A stretch of DNA of 64,000 nucleotides from Cornus controversa (lineage: Eukaryota; Streptophyta; Magnoliopsida; Cornales; Cornaceae). Positions 22,931 through 34,127 of this stretch are shown here, in pieces; position 1 is the first letter of the stretch; each line of letters opens with the position of its first letter. The DNA lies in the NCBI GenBank assembly GCA_026545225.1, contig CM048849.1, forward strand, positions 14,701,541 through 14,765,540, written 5' to 3'. The notes beneath the pieces were generated by a model, which was given only the letters and a program-made list of their open reading frames with translations, was not told where the DNA came from and ran no database searches. The translations under genes were made by a program, and so were the position numbers.

Positions 22931-23439
22931 GAAGCCAAAGTTACTCTAGGCTTAAAAGATATGATTTTATCAAAAACAGACTGAAAAATAAACTTATCAG
23001 AGACTCCGTTCCAGTGACTTTGTCTACAGTAGATAGATCTGGAAAAATCATTCTAGCTTCCTGCTACAAGTCCACAAGGTTTTAGACAGAGGGCCAGTTT
23101 CAACTTCCATTTATACTACAATTTTGGCTGTAATTCCTAAACCAGTGTCATGAATAACACTTTCACCCCTTGATGCCCAATAGGACCACTGGGAAGTCAT
23201 GAATCAGACCAGAGGTTAGTGTGCGGGCTATTACCTATTTTATATCTGACATGAGGTCTTAAAAAGCTTTTAAGTTTCAAAATTCTCCTCCATACCCAAG
23301 AGCATTAACCTGGAATCTTGAGGTACCAAATATTACTTTTCTTAATCAAATAGGTCTTAAACTCTTAGTCCATAAAACACATAGAATCTGAGCAAGGCTG
23401 TATAAACCTCCAAAGATGTTTTAGCCCAACAGCCTTATT

Positions 23440-25290
23440 CTAGGCCTGTAAATGTTTTACACCTAGTCCACCTTCCACTTTACGCATACGACTTTCTTCC
23501 CAAGCCACCATACAACCACCTTGTCCCAGATTTGGACCTCTCCATAAGAATTGCCTGAAGATCTGGTTAATGTCATCAATAACCCTCTGTGGAAGAATGA
23601 ATAAAGATAGACCTGAATGGAACAAAGGACTGAATTTGTCAATTGAACGTCTTGCAAAAATAAGGACTTTATTTATCTAGGAGTGAACTTTCTTAATCAG
23701 TCTTTCAATCAGCATCTTACTTTTACTAGCTTTAGGCTAGAAGAAATTAAAGGTACACCAAGGTATTACAGGGAGTTTAGCACCAACAAACTGCAGACAA
23801 CTTAAGATTTGAGCCTTGACATTCTCAATTACTCTTGAAAAACTATCATACTCTTGTCTGCATTATGAATCAGACCTGACCAAGAGTTGAATTTTCCCAA
23901 AACACTTTGAAAAATCAGTATAGATTTTGTTCTTCCAGCTGATAGAACTAACAAGTCATCTGCAAAATTCAAGTGAGTAATATTCATCTTACTGCAACTT
24001 CAGTGATAATAGAACCTAAGCTTGTTCCATTCATTAAACAAGATAGCACTTCCACTGCAAGGACAGACAAATAAGGTGACATAGGGTTACCTTGCCTTAA
24101 GCCCCTTTTTCTTGCAAAATAATGATTCAACTTCCTATCATTGATGATAACTGAAAACTCAGCAGATTACAAGCAAACACTGGAGAACCCATTACTGAGA
24201 GAGTTTTTGAGATAAACTGCCAACCTATTGTAGCATATGCTTTATTAATGTCTAACATTAAATCACATCTAGGGTACCCCTTGTTTCTATGATGATTCCT
24301 CAACAATTATTCAGCCAAAAAGATGTTGTCAGAAATGGTTCTACCAAGTACAAAAGCTGTCTGAGTGGTAGAAACACAAGCAGAGAGAACTCCTTTCATT
24401 CTATTAGCTATAATCTTTGCAATAAATTTGTAAAGAGTATTGCAATATGCAATAGCCATAAAATATGAGACATAGGTAGGAATCTTTGGAACCAGTGTAA
24501 TTGCAGTTGCATTCCATACTGTTAGTATCATACCAGAAGAAAAGAATGACAAAATAGCCTTTGTAACTTCTGAACCAAAAATATGTTCTGTCCTCTTAAA
24601 AATAAAAGCATTAAACCCATTTGGACCTGGAGCGTTACCATCCTTCAATGAAAATAATACTGATCTAACTTCCTCAGGGTTACAGAAGCAACTAGAGTTT
24701 GCTTATGACTATCAGATATTTGCTGCACATTAAGATCTTCAAGCCCTTTAAGGTCTAAATTCAGATCCTCCACAACATATGCTGATTGAATATCAAAATC
24801 TCACTCTTAACAGCTTGCATATTAGTTAATCTAGTACCATACTACCATCTTCCTGAAAAATTGAGCAAATGTTATTGATGACTCTTCTTTGATTCATAGC
24901 TTTAAAGAAACTTAGAATATTGATCTCCCAAGTTCAGCCACTGAATTCTCGATTTTTGTCTAATGAGACTCTCTTCAACCTGTGATATATTTCTAATGAA
25001 ATTCATTCAACAAATCCTTCTCTCTACTTAAGAGCTCAGAAGCAAAGGGTGCTTATCAAGCTGGTGCTGCACTTCAAGCAAATCTGACCCTAACCTTGTC
25101 AACTGCAACAGAGATATCAACTATTCTCCTCTATTTAATAGCTTCAATTGAGGTCTCAGCATCCTTAACTTTAGAGAAGTTCCAAGCATAGCAGCGCCAT
25201 TATAGAAGTTGCCCAGACTTGCTCAACAAGAGGTAAAAAAATCCCTACTAATCGGTTAGAAAATCAAAAAACTTAAAAGGCCTCTCCACT
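23440..25290 (-). pseudogene. LINE C linker and reverse transcriptase
   Basis: Known role: copies element RNA at the nicked target. Visible in order on the minus strand are 'LIRQKSRIQWLNLGDQ' (linker, near 24950), 'MKDGNAPGPNGFNAFIFK' (family: KAPGPDGF), 'TAITLVPKIPTYVSYF' followed by 'NTLYKFIAKIIANRMK', and 'TQTAFVLGRTISDNIFLAE' (family: QsAFVpGRxIxDNixLaqE). The downstream frame gives 'ILPQRVIDDINQIFRQFLW' and 'GGLGVKHLQA', the usual post-RT block. The frame changes several times between 23650 and 24300. The catalytic YADD block is not in a clean frame. Confidence 0.7.
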
Positions 25291-25300
25291 TAACTTGATT

Positions 25301-26100
25301 GAGCCTCAATTTAGATAGTATTGGAGTGATTTACGCCTTGATAGAAGATTGATAGGAGTGATTTAAGGGATTCATTTTAGGAATCTTCCATGAATGTATT
25401 TTCCATGTTTATAACGTGTATTCTTTTACCTATATATTATTGGAGTGGATGTTGGCCGTAGTGGCCGAACCACGTTATATTCTTCTTGTTTAATATACTC
25501 TTTTGCGGGTGGAGAGCCAACCATTTACAATCACTCCCCTTCACGGGTGGAGAGCAAACCTTTTATTAGAAGCTTCACAAGCTCTCTTTCTTCCCCAAGT
25601 GAAAATTCCTTCACTTAGAATCCAAGGGTTACACCAACCCTCTTTGCACTCTCAAAGAATAAGAATAAGAATGAAGTTTGGAGTTGCAACAATGAATATC
25701 TCTCAAAGATGAATATACAAATGATAGCTCACAAATCTAGAGCACAGATGAAGTAATAAGATGAAAAGCTCAACTCTAGATTTTCAAGATGAACCACAAT
25801 GAATGATTTCAAGATAAGGGTCAATGGTGGTTCCTACCAATGAATGATGTTCAAGTATAAGCTCAATGGTAGTTTCTACAAACAAAGGATGCACTAGTGT
25901 ATGCACAATGGTAGTTCCTCTCTCAAATGTTCAATAGAACACGTACATATAGCCCCTCTCAAAGATATGACCGTTGGGCATCTAATGCGCAGGCAAATGA
26001 TAGTTGGAACTTTCTGATCTAAAAATTTTAGAGCTTATAAATGCCTGAAAACGAAGTTCTAAACGATTAACAATTCGATCCACCTTTTTCGTAAGCTTTC
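25301..26100. other. Unresolved; possible LTR end near 25440-25530
   Basis: The stretch 25340-25530, with a TATATATTA box and 'GGCCGTAGTGGCCGAACCACG', looks like the promoter and R region of a Ty1/copia LTR, but neither LTR end was located. From 25530 to 26100, repeated phrases such as 'CAATGGTAGTT' and 'TTCAAGATAAG' occur without coding potential. Confidence 0.3.
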
Positions 26101-26990
26101 TAGGTGTCTAGAAATCTTCATGAAAACTTGGCTAACTTTTTGGAGCTTCATACTAGATGTCTATACAGGGGCGGTTCAAAGGGGCCATGGTCCCCCAAAT
26201 TTTTTTCAAAATTCTATTACTAGTGTTTATCTATGGTTAATAATTGTGATTTTCTATATGAATATTAAGGCTGCCACCCCCCCCCCCCAAATTATTTTCA
26301 AAACTCTATTACTAGTGCTTATTTATGGTTACTAATTGTGATTTTATATAGAAAATTTAAGGTTGGCACTTCCAAAAATTTTAAATTTTTTTATTTATGG
26401 TTATGTATCTATGTCAATTACTTCAAAGTCCAATCAACCTTTTTAATCTTGCTTTGAAAAATTCAAATCTAGTAAATAAAAAAAAAAGTGCTACAACATA
26501 TAAGTACTCTATTCCTATATAAGAAAAAAAATGCTTGATATTTGACAATTTCATTCATCCGCTGTTGACTTTTCTTCTCCATTTTTTCTTCTTCCCACCA
26601 TTTATAGACATGCTCCTAAAAATATACATTAAAAATGCATTGAAAGAAAAATTGTTACAAAATGTCTTCCAGGTGTCTAGAGCATATTTTCAACTTTAAG
26701 TTAGAATGCTTCACTAGATGTCTGGTACCTCATTACTAGGCGTCTAGAGCATATTTTCGAATTTAAGTTAGAATGCTTCACTAGATGTCGATCTGATACC
26801 TCATTACTAGGTGTATGGAACATGTAATACAAGAAATGATTGAACTACTAGAGTGCTTCACCAAACGTCTCGTGTTCTCTCACTAGGCGTCTTGAATAGA
26901 TTCACTAGGCATCTGGAATTGATTCATTAACTCCACTAGGCACTTGGAGGCAAAGTAGGCGTCTGGTCCAGGCATACCAGGCGCTTGGAA
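26100..26990. repeat. Dispersed array of a CTAGGCGTCTGG-like motif
   Basis: About a dozen variants of CTAGGCGTCTRGA occur (26100, 26150, 26669, 26712, 26741 and on to 26985). A 75-80 bp unit containing two of them is duplicated at 26668-26820. A hAT-like piece interrupts the array at 26166. The motif arms CTAG...CTAG are self-complementary. Confidence 0.6.
26166..26640 (+). mobile_element. hAT-like terminal piece with an internal duplication
   Basis: Begins CAGGGGCGGTTC, close to plant hAT ends. Inside, a roughly 100-bp unit ('CAAAATTCTATTACTAGTG', 'ATGGTTAATAATTGTGATTTT') is present twice (26200-26275 and 26285-26360). The far end and an 8-bp target duplication were not identified, so family is tentative. 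Confidence 0.35.
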
Positions 26991-28136
26991 CTTTCAGCAA
27001 TACTATATCGACTTTGAAAGGCCATAACTTATTCATTTTGAATTCAAATTAAGCAAATTTGTGTCTAAATTGAAGCTCTGGAAGTCTTCTTTCCACACAA
27101 ATTAATTTCATTTAAAAATTTCAACCATATTGAATGTTATCAACTTTTAAGTGTAGGGTAGTTAGGAAGGAATCCTTTGAAAATCTCTAAGGAGACATGA
27201 CCTGGCTTTATAGAGTGAGTCAATTGAGTTCAAAGCTTAGGTAAATGATTCTAGGAACCTTTAAATGCTATAATTCATATAAAGTATGAGTCCTAGAATT
27301 TGCTATGCGAAAATGAGGTGATTACAAGTTCCAACCCCAAATCCTAGCTCTCTCTCTCTCTTTCTGAGTTTTTAATATTTTCTCTCGTTCACTCCAAACC
27401 CTTAGATGCCTTTATATATTGAGTTATAAGAGAGTTCTAATCCGGGTCCAAAACTCACAAACAGAAAAACAAGTCATAACGTGACCCGGGTCCTAATTTG
27501 GGTCAAAATCGAATCGCAACGCGACCCGACTGAGACAAAATTCAGACCACAATATAACAATTTTTAATCTTTGAATTCCATTATTATGTGACTTTATGAA
27601 TTTAAGTCCAAAATCTTCCAAATACTTGAGATATTTTGATACTTAATAATAAACACATTCAAATAAAGAGGAATAGTTTGTTGTCATCAAAATTACAAAA
27701 TTCTTGGGTTAAAACAAACATGAAGTCAAAGAATATGCAAATCATAAGCCTGATAAATTGAACAACTAACACCAATAAATGGGACCCACAACAAACATCA
27801 TGCCGAAGAATAATACATAGATTATATATGTTATAATAAAGCAAAAATAATCTGAAACAAGAGACAGCGAAGGTGAAAAAGGATAGAAGCAAACTTACAA
27901 ACTCATATTTTTCTCCCAAATCTTCGTAAAACCAAAAGGGAAAAAAAAAGAAGGTTAGAAAAAACCAAAGAGACTTTAAGAGAGGAAGACATAACTCAGA
28001 AGCAGCTCACCAGAACCCTTTGGAGTTGCTGGAGGTCATCGAAGTCTCGCCAAGGTAGTTAGAAGGTTGCTCGAGGTGGTCGAAGCTTTGCAGCTCATTC
28101 CAAGTATCACGCAAGAGGGAAATCAGCTCAGCCTAA
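26991..28136. other. Unresolved; possible minus-strand LTR promoter near 27416
   Basis: On the minus strand TATATAAAGGC (about 27411-27424) is followed by a purine-rich (GA)n leader (27340-27360) and a 'GACCCGGGTC' region lies upstream. This looks like an LTR promoter and untranslated leader, perhaps of the element carrying the motif array at 26100-26990. No LTR ends or gag were found. From 27540 to 28136 nothing is recognised. Confidence 0.3.
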
Positions 28137-28566
28137 GGCTCCGTTTGGATAAACACGAGAGAAAAGAAAAAAGAGGATAACATTAGTTATGAGAGAAAAA
28201 AAAGGAGAGGAGAGGAGATGATAGTAACAAACTTTATTCATGTTTAAATAAATAGGAGAAAAGAAAGGAGATGCTAGCATTCTTGTTTGGATAAGTATCC
28301 TTTTATATTTATGGGACATAGGTGGAATAATAATTTTCTCTAATTATTGAGGGCTGTTTTGAAATTAGGAAAGTGCTCTTTAAATACTATCATTTCCCTC
28401 CTAGTCTTCTCATTTTTGGGGGATAAGATATGAGGGATAAGGAGGGATAACACAATTATCCATCCTTATCTTTTTTTTTTCTTTTAATGAAGTTTATCCA
28501 GGCCTATCGTCTCTTTTTTTTTTCTCTCCTTATCCTTACAAATCCTTCAATCCAAACGAAGCTTAA
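28137..28566. mobile_element. MITE with GGCTCCGTTTGGAT ends
   Basis: GGCTCCGTTTGGAT at 28137 is matched by the near-complement ATCCAAACGAAGC ending about 28563. The left half is purine-rich (GAGAGAAAAG, GGAGAGGAGA) and the right half pyrimidine-rich, so the halves can pair. Flanking CTAAG/TTAAG may be part of a target duplication. Superfamily not assigned. Confidence 0.5.
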
Positions 28567-28809
28567 GTTTTTCAGGTATCATTTTTTAGCCCTAATTGCT
28601 CCAAATCGTGATTTTTCAGTCCTAGGTTTCTCACTGAAAGAAATGGGGATGAAGTTTTTCATATATCATTTTTTAGCCCTAATGGCTCCAAATTTATGCA
28701 AGAAAATTGGAGATGGAGTGAGAGAATGGACGAGCAAGATAAAGCTATCAAGGGCGGCTTGATCAGCTATTAAATATTGCATTACTAAATCCGCCATTAA
28801 GGCCCTGTT
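28567..28809. other. Spacer with a two-copy direct repeat
   Basis: 'ATCATTTTTTAGCCCTAA' followed by TGCTCCAAAT occurs at about 28578 and 28665. A short plus-strand frame at 28625-28762 has no recognisable domain. It could be pre-insertion host sequence. Confidence 0.4.
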
Positions 28810-29699
28810 TGAAATACCCCCCATAAAATTTCGCGCATGAGGTGGCCAGTCTCATACACAAAACTTGAGGGATACTAACAACTGATAGCAAACAAGCATA
28901 GAATACAATGACAAAAGAAAAAGAATTATAAATGCTGAAAGGAAAGTCTAACTGAAATAAATAATCATGTTAAATAACATTGTATTATTCTGATTGATAC
29001 AACTTGGAAGTCCGGTAACCCCACGGACCCCTTAACCAAAAAGACATAAAAGTAAAACTTTATGAACAGATTTAAGTCCCTACACTAAAGTATGGTAAGG
29101 AATGGATGATTGTCAAGCTCTACAAACTCCACACGCAAATCTCCAGGTGAAACTGTCTGGAACCTGAAATATCAACAAAGTGGGTTAAACCCACGAGCAA
29201 ATTCTCTCTACTACAACCCAATCAGAGAACCGGTAAACATACCCTCTATATGAGGACAGTAAAGACATATAGATATAATTATACCGTTTAGTCATTAAAT
29301 CTCCTATCTTAGAAGTAACTAGAACTATGTTCCGAACTAACCCATCCATTATCACAATACAGATAAAACAAATTTCTAAGTTCAAACCATAGACAATCCT
29401 AACATGCCTTCATCCATATATTCTACAAATGCCTTACAAGGTATTAGGCATACCTATCCTACCTCCATTAATAATCATTTCCCAAGACAACAAATTTATG
29501 TTTATATACAATTAAAGATAATCCACCAGCTCATAAATATATATACCCAATTAACCCTATGACCCAAGAATAGAGCCGGCCCACACCCTACACTAACACA
29601 TCAATTATCTTAATGTAAGTGCAGACTAGTTTTAAGTTTACACAAGAAATAATCGTAACATGCTCGAATATATAATGAGAAATGTTCTTACTAGATATT

Positions 29700-30420
29700 A
29701 GGCAATCCTGACATGCTCCAAATAAAATATAAAGATACCATATTAGGTGTTAGGCGATCCCGACACGCCTTGGCAATCCCAACATGCCAAATATAATGCA
29801 TAGATACCTTATTAGGTATTAGGCGATCCTGACACGCCTTGGCAATCCCAACATGCCAAATAAAATGCATTGATACCTTATTAGGTATGGGCGATCCTGA
29901 CACGCCTGGCAATCCTTACATGCCAAAATAAAATACATAAATACCTTATTAGGTATGGGCGATCCTGACACGCCGGGCAATCCTTACATGCCAAAATAAA
30001 ATGCATAGATACCTTATTAGGTATGGGAGATCCTGAGACGCCGGGCAATCCTTACATGCCAAAATAAAATGCATAGATACCTTATTAGGTATGGGCGATC
30101 CTGACACGCCTAGCAATCCTTACATGCCAAAATAAAATGCATAGATACCTTATTAGGTATGGGCGATCCTGACACGCCGGGCAATCCTTACATGCCAAAA
30201 TAAAATGCATAGATACCTTATTAGGTATGGGCGATCCTGACACGCCTGGTAATCCTTACATGCCAAAATAAAATGCATAGATACCTTATTAGGTATGGGC
30301 GATCCTGACACGCCTGGCAATCCTTACATGCCAAAATAAAATGCATAGATACCTTATTAGGTATGGGCGATCCTGACACGCCGGGCAATCCTTACATGCC
30401 AAATAAAATGTATAGATGCA
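29700..30420 (-). repeat. Hairpin-forming minisatellite, about ten 68-bp units
   Basis: Regular 68-bp spacing is clearest between 29870 and 30420. Each unit holds GGCGATCCTGACACGCC and GGCAATCCTTACATGCC. Both are hairpins with complementary ends and related loops, plus ATACCTTATTAGGTAT. The plus-strand LTR copy has eight to nine units, so copy number varies. Confidence 0.9.
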
Positions 30421-30779
30421 TTCCCAATATGAAACATAAAATAAACAAGGTGCATTATGATCTTAATTTGCACAAACAAAGTAATTCAAATTATCCGATA
30501 TGAAATTATCACCATAAGAAAAATCGTTCACAAGTAAGCTATAATCAAGTATTTAATGGGCATTTATATCCTTAAAAGAAAATACATTCAAGTAAATCAA
30601 ATAACACAATTTAACCACTTTAGAAGCAAACACCCAATCCAACCCCCAATGTACTCAAATTTATGAGGGAGTCTAAACCAAACACTTATCTAGGTTTCTG
30701 GGCCTATTCTACTTCTAACAACCCTATTAAATCAGTCTAGAATTTTCTAAAATTAAAAAAATATTTTCAACCAATAAAA

Positions 30780-31260
30780 GAAGGTGAAAACCCAACTTTT
30801 AGACACTTTAAAAATTCATTGAACACTAAGGGAAGCTCCTTTCAAGATGAAAATTTAAACCCAAGTTTATTTAACCTCCAGAAAGTTACCACAAAAATTT
30901 GGGAATTTTTGGAATTACAAAAGTATTTTCTAAAATTACAGAAAGTGAAAAACCCAACTTTTGGACACTTTAAAAATCATTTGAACAACAAGGAAAGATC
31001 ATTTTGAGTTGAAAATTTAAACCCAAGTGTATTTAGCCTCCAGAAAGTTAAAGTAAAAATTTCGGAATTTTTGGAAATTTCTAAATATTTTCTAAAATTA
31101 AAGAAGATGAAAAATCCAGTTTTTAGACACTTTAATAATTAATTTAAAGACAATGGTAAATCATTTTGACATGAAATTTAAACCCCAAGCTCCTTAAGCT
31201 CCCAGAAAGTTGACATAAAAATTTGGAAATTTTTAGAATTCTAAAAGTATTTTTAAAAAA
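30780..31260 (-). repeat. Three tandem units of about 150 bp in the L 3' LTR
   Basis: Reverse complement of the array at 6690-7165, with the same order and unit number. Confidence 0.75.
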
Positions 31261-32560
31261 TGATTTTCCTAATTTTCAAGTTTTTCCAAAAATTTTAAAA
31301 ATTCAAAACAAATAATAAAATAATTCGGAATGGGCCCATATCGGACCCAGAGGTGGGCCCCCGAGAGTGGGCCCCAAAAATACTTTTTCGGCCACCGGCG
31401 CCAGCGGCACGCGCTCCCACGCTGCGGCGGACGCATGGCCACCCTTTTCTTTTTATTTTTTTCTTTTTCTTTTTCTTTCCTTCTTCTTCCCCACCTGAAG
31501 CTCACGCTCAACAATGGAGGCCGAAATTTTCCGACCATGTTTCGATCACTTCCGGGCACCGAATCGCGCATATGAATATACCATTGAACTCGTATCGATC
31601 TAAGCTACGTATTGGTACCAAAATCATCCCCTCTCGCGGACTAAATCAAAAACGCCCAATTTCAAGTTTCGAAAATCTAAAATTTTAAACTCAGTTTCTC
31701 GTCAATCTACCCAACGGTTCATGACCAAACTTTCAAGGATTGTTCTAGGAAGTAAGATCTACCTTTTAATCGGAACAAAAACGTTCAAAAATGATGAATA
31801 CAGTAAACCCAATTTCATGTATATATATATATATACACGCCTATACAGTCATATATACATGTATATATATGTGCAAAAATAACCTAAAACAGTACCAAAA
31901 CTCCAAAATCTTCATGTTTAATTCACATAAATATTCTTAGCATGAAAAATCATTTAGTTTCATAATTAATTACATACAAATTTCTAGCAACGTGTCTATA
32001 CAATTAATATATATATTATACATATATTTCAGTAGCATATATATACAAAAATATATATGTATACAGATTCAAAGGGGAAGAGAAGAGTTCGAACTTGCCT
32101 TGTGATATTGAGCAAAAATCACTTTTCTTCTCTTTTCCTGGCGTCTACCGTTTTCTCTCTATCTGTGCGTAGGAATTCTTTGTGCGTAGAAACTACTGAA
32201 CCCTAGAATATTTCTAAATAATTAAACTAATAAATATAAAATATTTAGCCCAACTATATATATATATATAGCCCAGCCCAGCAGCCTAGCCCAACCTAAT
32301 AATAATAATAATAATAAAACAAGAATAAAGAAAATGCAGCCCAAACCAACATATTTTTATTTAACAGAAAAAAACTATATTTAAAATAAATATTTAACAC
32401 ACAATTAAACACAATCAACACTTAGCAACCATTCAAACATCCACATTAAACATATAAAAACAGGCATTGATAAAATTAATTAAAGCATTTAAATAATTAA
32501 AAAAAATCCATCAAATAAATAAAAACCCAATATAGATATCCTCAAATTACGGGGTATTAC

Positions 32561-33440
32561 ATTCTTCCCCCCTAGAAAAGGAATTCCGTCCTCGGAATTC
32601 GCCTCATATCTAAAATAAAAGATCGGGATATTTTGACTTTATTTCATCCTTCCTCATCCAAGTGGACTCCGCCTCATTGCGGTGGGGCCTGCACATGATC
32701 TGACATGACATTGTAGACCCTCCCATAGTTCATCTATTAAACAGATTGCCCTACTATTTTCATTTTTTTTTCTTTTCCACTATCTGGCTAACGAAGTATC
32801 TATCATTTTGTTTTTCCCCTTATCCTTTCCTATAATCCCTCCTTGTTTGACAGTGTTACAATGCAGCATCAACTACCTGAGTGTAAGTGGAATAAGCTAG
32901 ATTACCCACAATGAACTGTCGAGTAGTTTAAATCAATCCCTTCACAAAACAGCTCACCTTCTTCTCTTCAGTGTTCACCTCCTCAGGTGCAACAAAGATA
33001 AATTGGTGAACTCCTGCTCCGACCCTGTAATTGTCCTGTCATTCTTCTATAAGTCTAGGAATTCCCTTATGTAAAATAGTTTTGAATCCTTCCCAACTGT
33101 TAGTTTGTTCCACTGATAATGGAACATGCGCCATTTGCAGTGGCTGTTGTGGTGGCTGCTGATTCTAAAGAGCAATCGCCACTCGTGTAGCTATAGCCTA
33201 AGCGATCATGGCTGCCAAATTGAAAGGAATTTTAACATTTCCATCCTGAACATTATCCTGACCTTAGTTGTGGTTCGCCTTCCTCCTCCTACGGGGTGAC
33301 ATCTACATAAGACCCCAATAGTAGACTAAGATGTATAGAGTACAATGAATCCTATACTTAGATTCTATTTATCAGAATACGCAATACGGAAGATACCATA
33401 CGACGGACCCTACATACCCGAGAATATTTGAACCTGGAAT
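32561..33440 (-). pseudogene. L-element gag fragment and integrase tail
   Basis: On the minus strand, downstream of the primer site, a short region opens with a basic start (MSPRRRRKA) and contains 'QQPPQQPLQMAHVPLSVE' and 'EEVNTEEKKVSCFVKGL', features of Tekay gag. The segment nearest the LTR is the end of integrase ('STWMRKDEIKSKYPDL'), followed by the polypurine tract AGGGGGGAAGAA. It is a broken fossil and no function is expected. Confidence 0.6.
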
Positions 33441-33452
33441 GCTCTGATACCA
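33441..33452 (-). other. Primer binding site (initiator-Met tRNA type)
   Basis: On the minus strand TGGTATCAGAGC, complementary to the 3' end of plant initiator tRNA-Met and usual for Tekay elements. It marks the 5' end of the internal region of the L-family element. Confidence 0.8.
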
Positions 33453-33454
33453 AC

Positions 33455-33703
33455 TGTAATACCCCGCTCCAACACATGGTATGATATTGTCCGCTTTGGG
33501 CCTGAGCCCGCACGGTTTTGCTCTTGGGTTTACCCCAAAAGGCCTCATACCATTTGAAGAGAACATACTACATATAAGCACATCCCCTTTTCCACACCCA
33601 GGCGATGTGGGATTGAGCACCCTGTACCCTGTCAGTGTGGTAGCTCAGCCCAGTGTCTGTCTTTGCACCCGCCCACTCACACCCGTCCACAAGGGTTACT
33701 ACA
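33455..33703. mobile_element. Short solo LTR or TRIM-type piece
   Basis: 249 bp, starting TGTAATACCCC and ending GGGTTACTACA, so both ends fit TG...CA. It contains 'CCGCACGGTTTTGCTC', 'CCCAAAAGGCCTCATACC' and 'GCTCAGCCCAGTGTCTGTC', a dispersed eudicot repeat I recognise as short-LTR-like. Flanking five bases (CCAAC and ATCCA) do not match, so it was probably placed by rearrangement, or the flank was lost. Strand is ambiguous. Confidence 0.5.
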
Positions 33704-33836
33704 ATCCATCTATGCATTATATTTGGCATGTTGGGATTGCCAAGGCGTGTCGGGATCGCCTAACACCTAATATGGTATCTTTATATTTTATTTGGAGCAT
33801 GTCAGGATTGCCTAATATCTAGTAAGAACGTTTCTC
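33704..33836 (+). mobile_element. Fragment of L LTR minisatellite, plus orientation
   Basis: Matches 16428-16690 of the split LTR, with 'GGCATGTTGGGATTGCC' and 'CACCTAATATGGTATC'. It lies opposite in orientation to the adjacent minus-strand L element, so this is a junction of two copies, not its own 5' LTR. Confidence 0.7.
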
Positions 33837-33837
33837 A

Positions 33838-34127
33838 TTATATTGATAGCTGCGGGATAGCTGCGGGATGGACACCCATGCGTGGCACATAGGCCATCTC
33901 ATTGATGTAAAGCGAATCAACCAACTCTCCTAAAAGTTGTAGCTGTCAGGAGAAGCTACTTCACTTTGCCCTCCCTATAGGAGTGACGTTCAAGGCACGC
34001 GGGCCCCACAACGCATGTTGGCAGCTATGGGGTGGACACCCTCACGTGGCACGTTGGCTATCTCCCCCGAATCCTCAAGGGTGAGACTCGAACCTAAGAC
34101 CTAAGCTATAATACCAATTTGATGTAA
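33838..34127 (-). mobile_element. TRIM-like element (copy 1, minus)
   Basis: On the minus strand a primer-site-like TTGGTATTATAGC and 'GGTTCGAGTCTCACCC' are followed by a short purine tract (GGGGGAGATAGCC) and an arm TGCCACGTG...TTTACATCA (34051 to 33904). A partial second arm follows to 33838. The same order occurs on the plus strand at 36792-37115. A tRNA-derived SINE is the alternative, because GGTTCGAGTCTC resembles a B box. Confidence 0.5.

Larger units (their letters stand above)
22085..25300 (-). mobile_element. LINE C: 5'-truncated L1-type element
   Basis: Minus-strand order is as expected: end of endonuclease ('PFKFFDFLT', about 25290), linker, reverse transcriptase, post-RT region, zf-RVT-like region, C-terminus, 3' UTR. 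The 3' UTR is T/G-rich on the minus strand ('GTATTCTTGCTTGGGAGG') and ends with AATAAATTTATC and a short A/T tail near 22085. The 5' end stops within the endonuclease, the usual outcome of incomplete reverse transcription. Many stops and frame changes show that it is old. Confidence 0.75.
28810..32560 (-). repeat. L-family 3' LTR
   Basis: 3751 bp. On the minus strand it begins TGTAATACCCC (at 32560) and ends GGGGGGTATTTCA (at 28810). Same layout as the split copy at 5388-17560: (AT)n, GC-rich block, 150-bp tandem array, hairpin minisatellite. Confidence 0.9.
28810..33454 (-). mobile_element. L-family Tekay-type element, mostly deleted
   Basis: Minus-strand fossil. Parts seen: primer site (33441-33452), a gag fragment, the tail of integrase, a polypurine tract (complement of 32561-32573) and a full 3' LTR (28810-32560). 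Protease, RT and RNase H are not recognised. Upstream of the primer site a full 5' LTR is not found; a short LTR-like piece and an inverted L fragment lie there. Broken, with several breaks. The integrase tail 'NEAESTWMRKDEIKSKYPDL' is characteristic of the Tekay/Del chromovirus C-terminus and assigns the lineage. Confidence 0.78.

Noticed and set aside
29700-30420. CRISPR-like regular repeats
   Set aside because: Regular spacing is due to a 68-bp minisatellite whose 'spacers' are as conserved as the 'repeats'. It is inside a plant LTR and there are no cas genes.
33455-33703. Cassandra-type TRIM with an embedded 5S rRNA segment
   Set aside because: I looked for the 5S internal promoter region and GGATCCCATCAGAACTCC-like sequence and found none.
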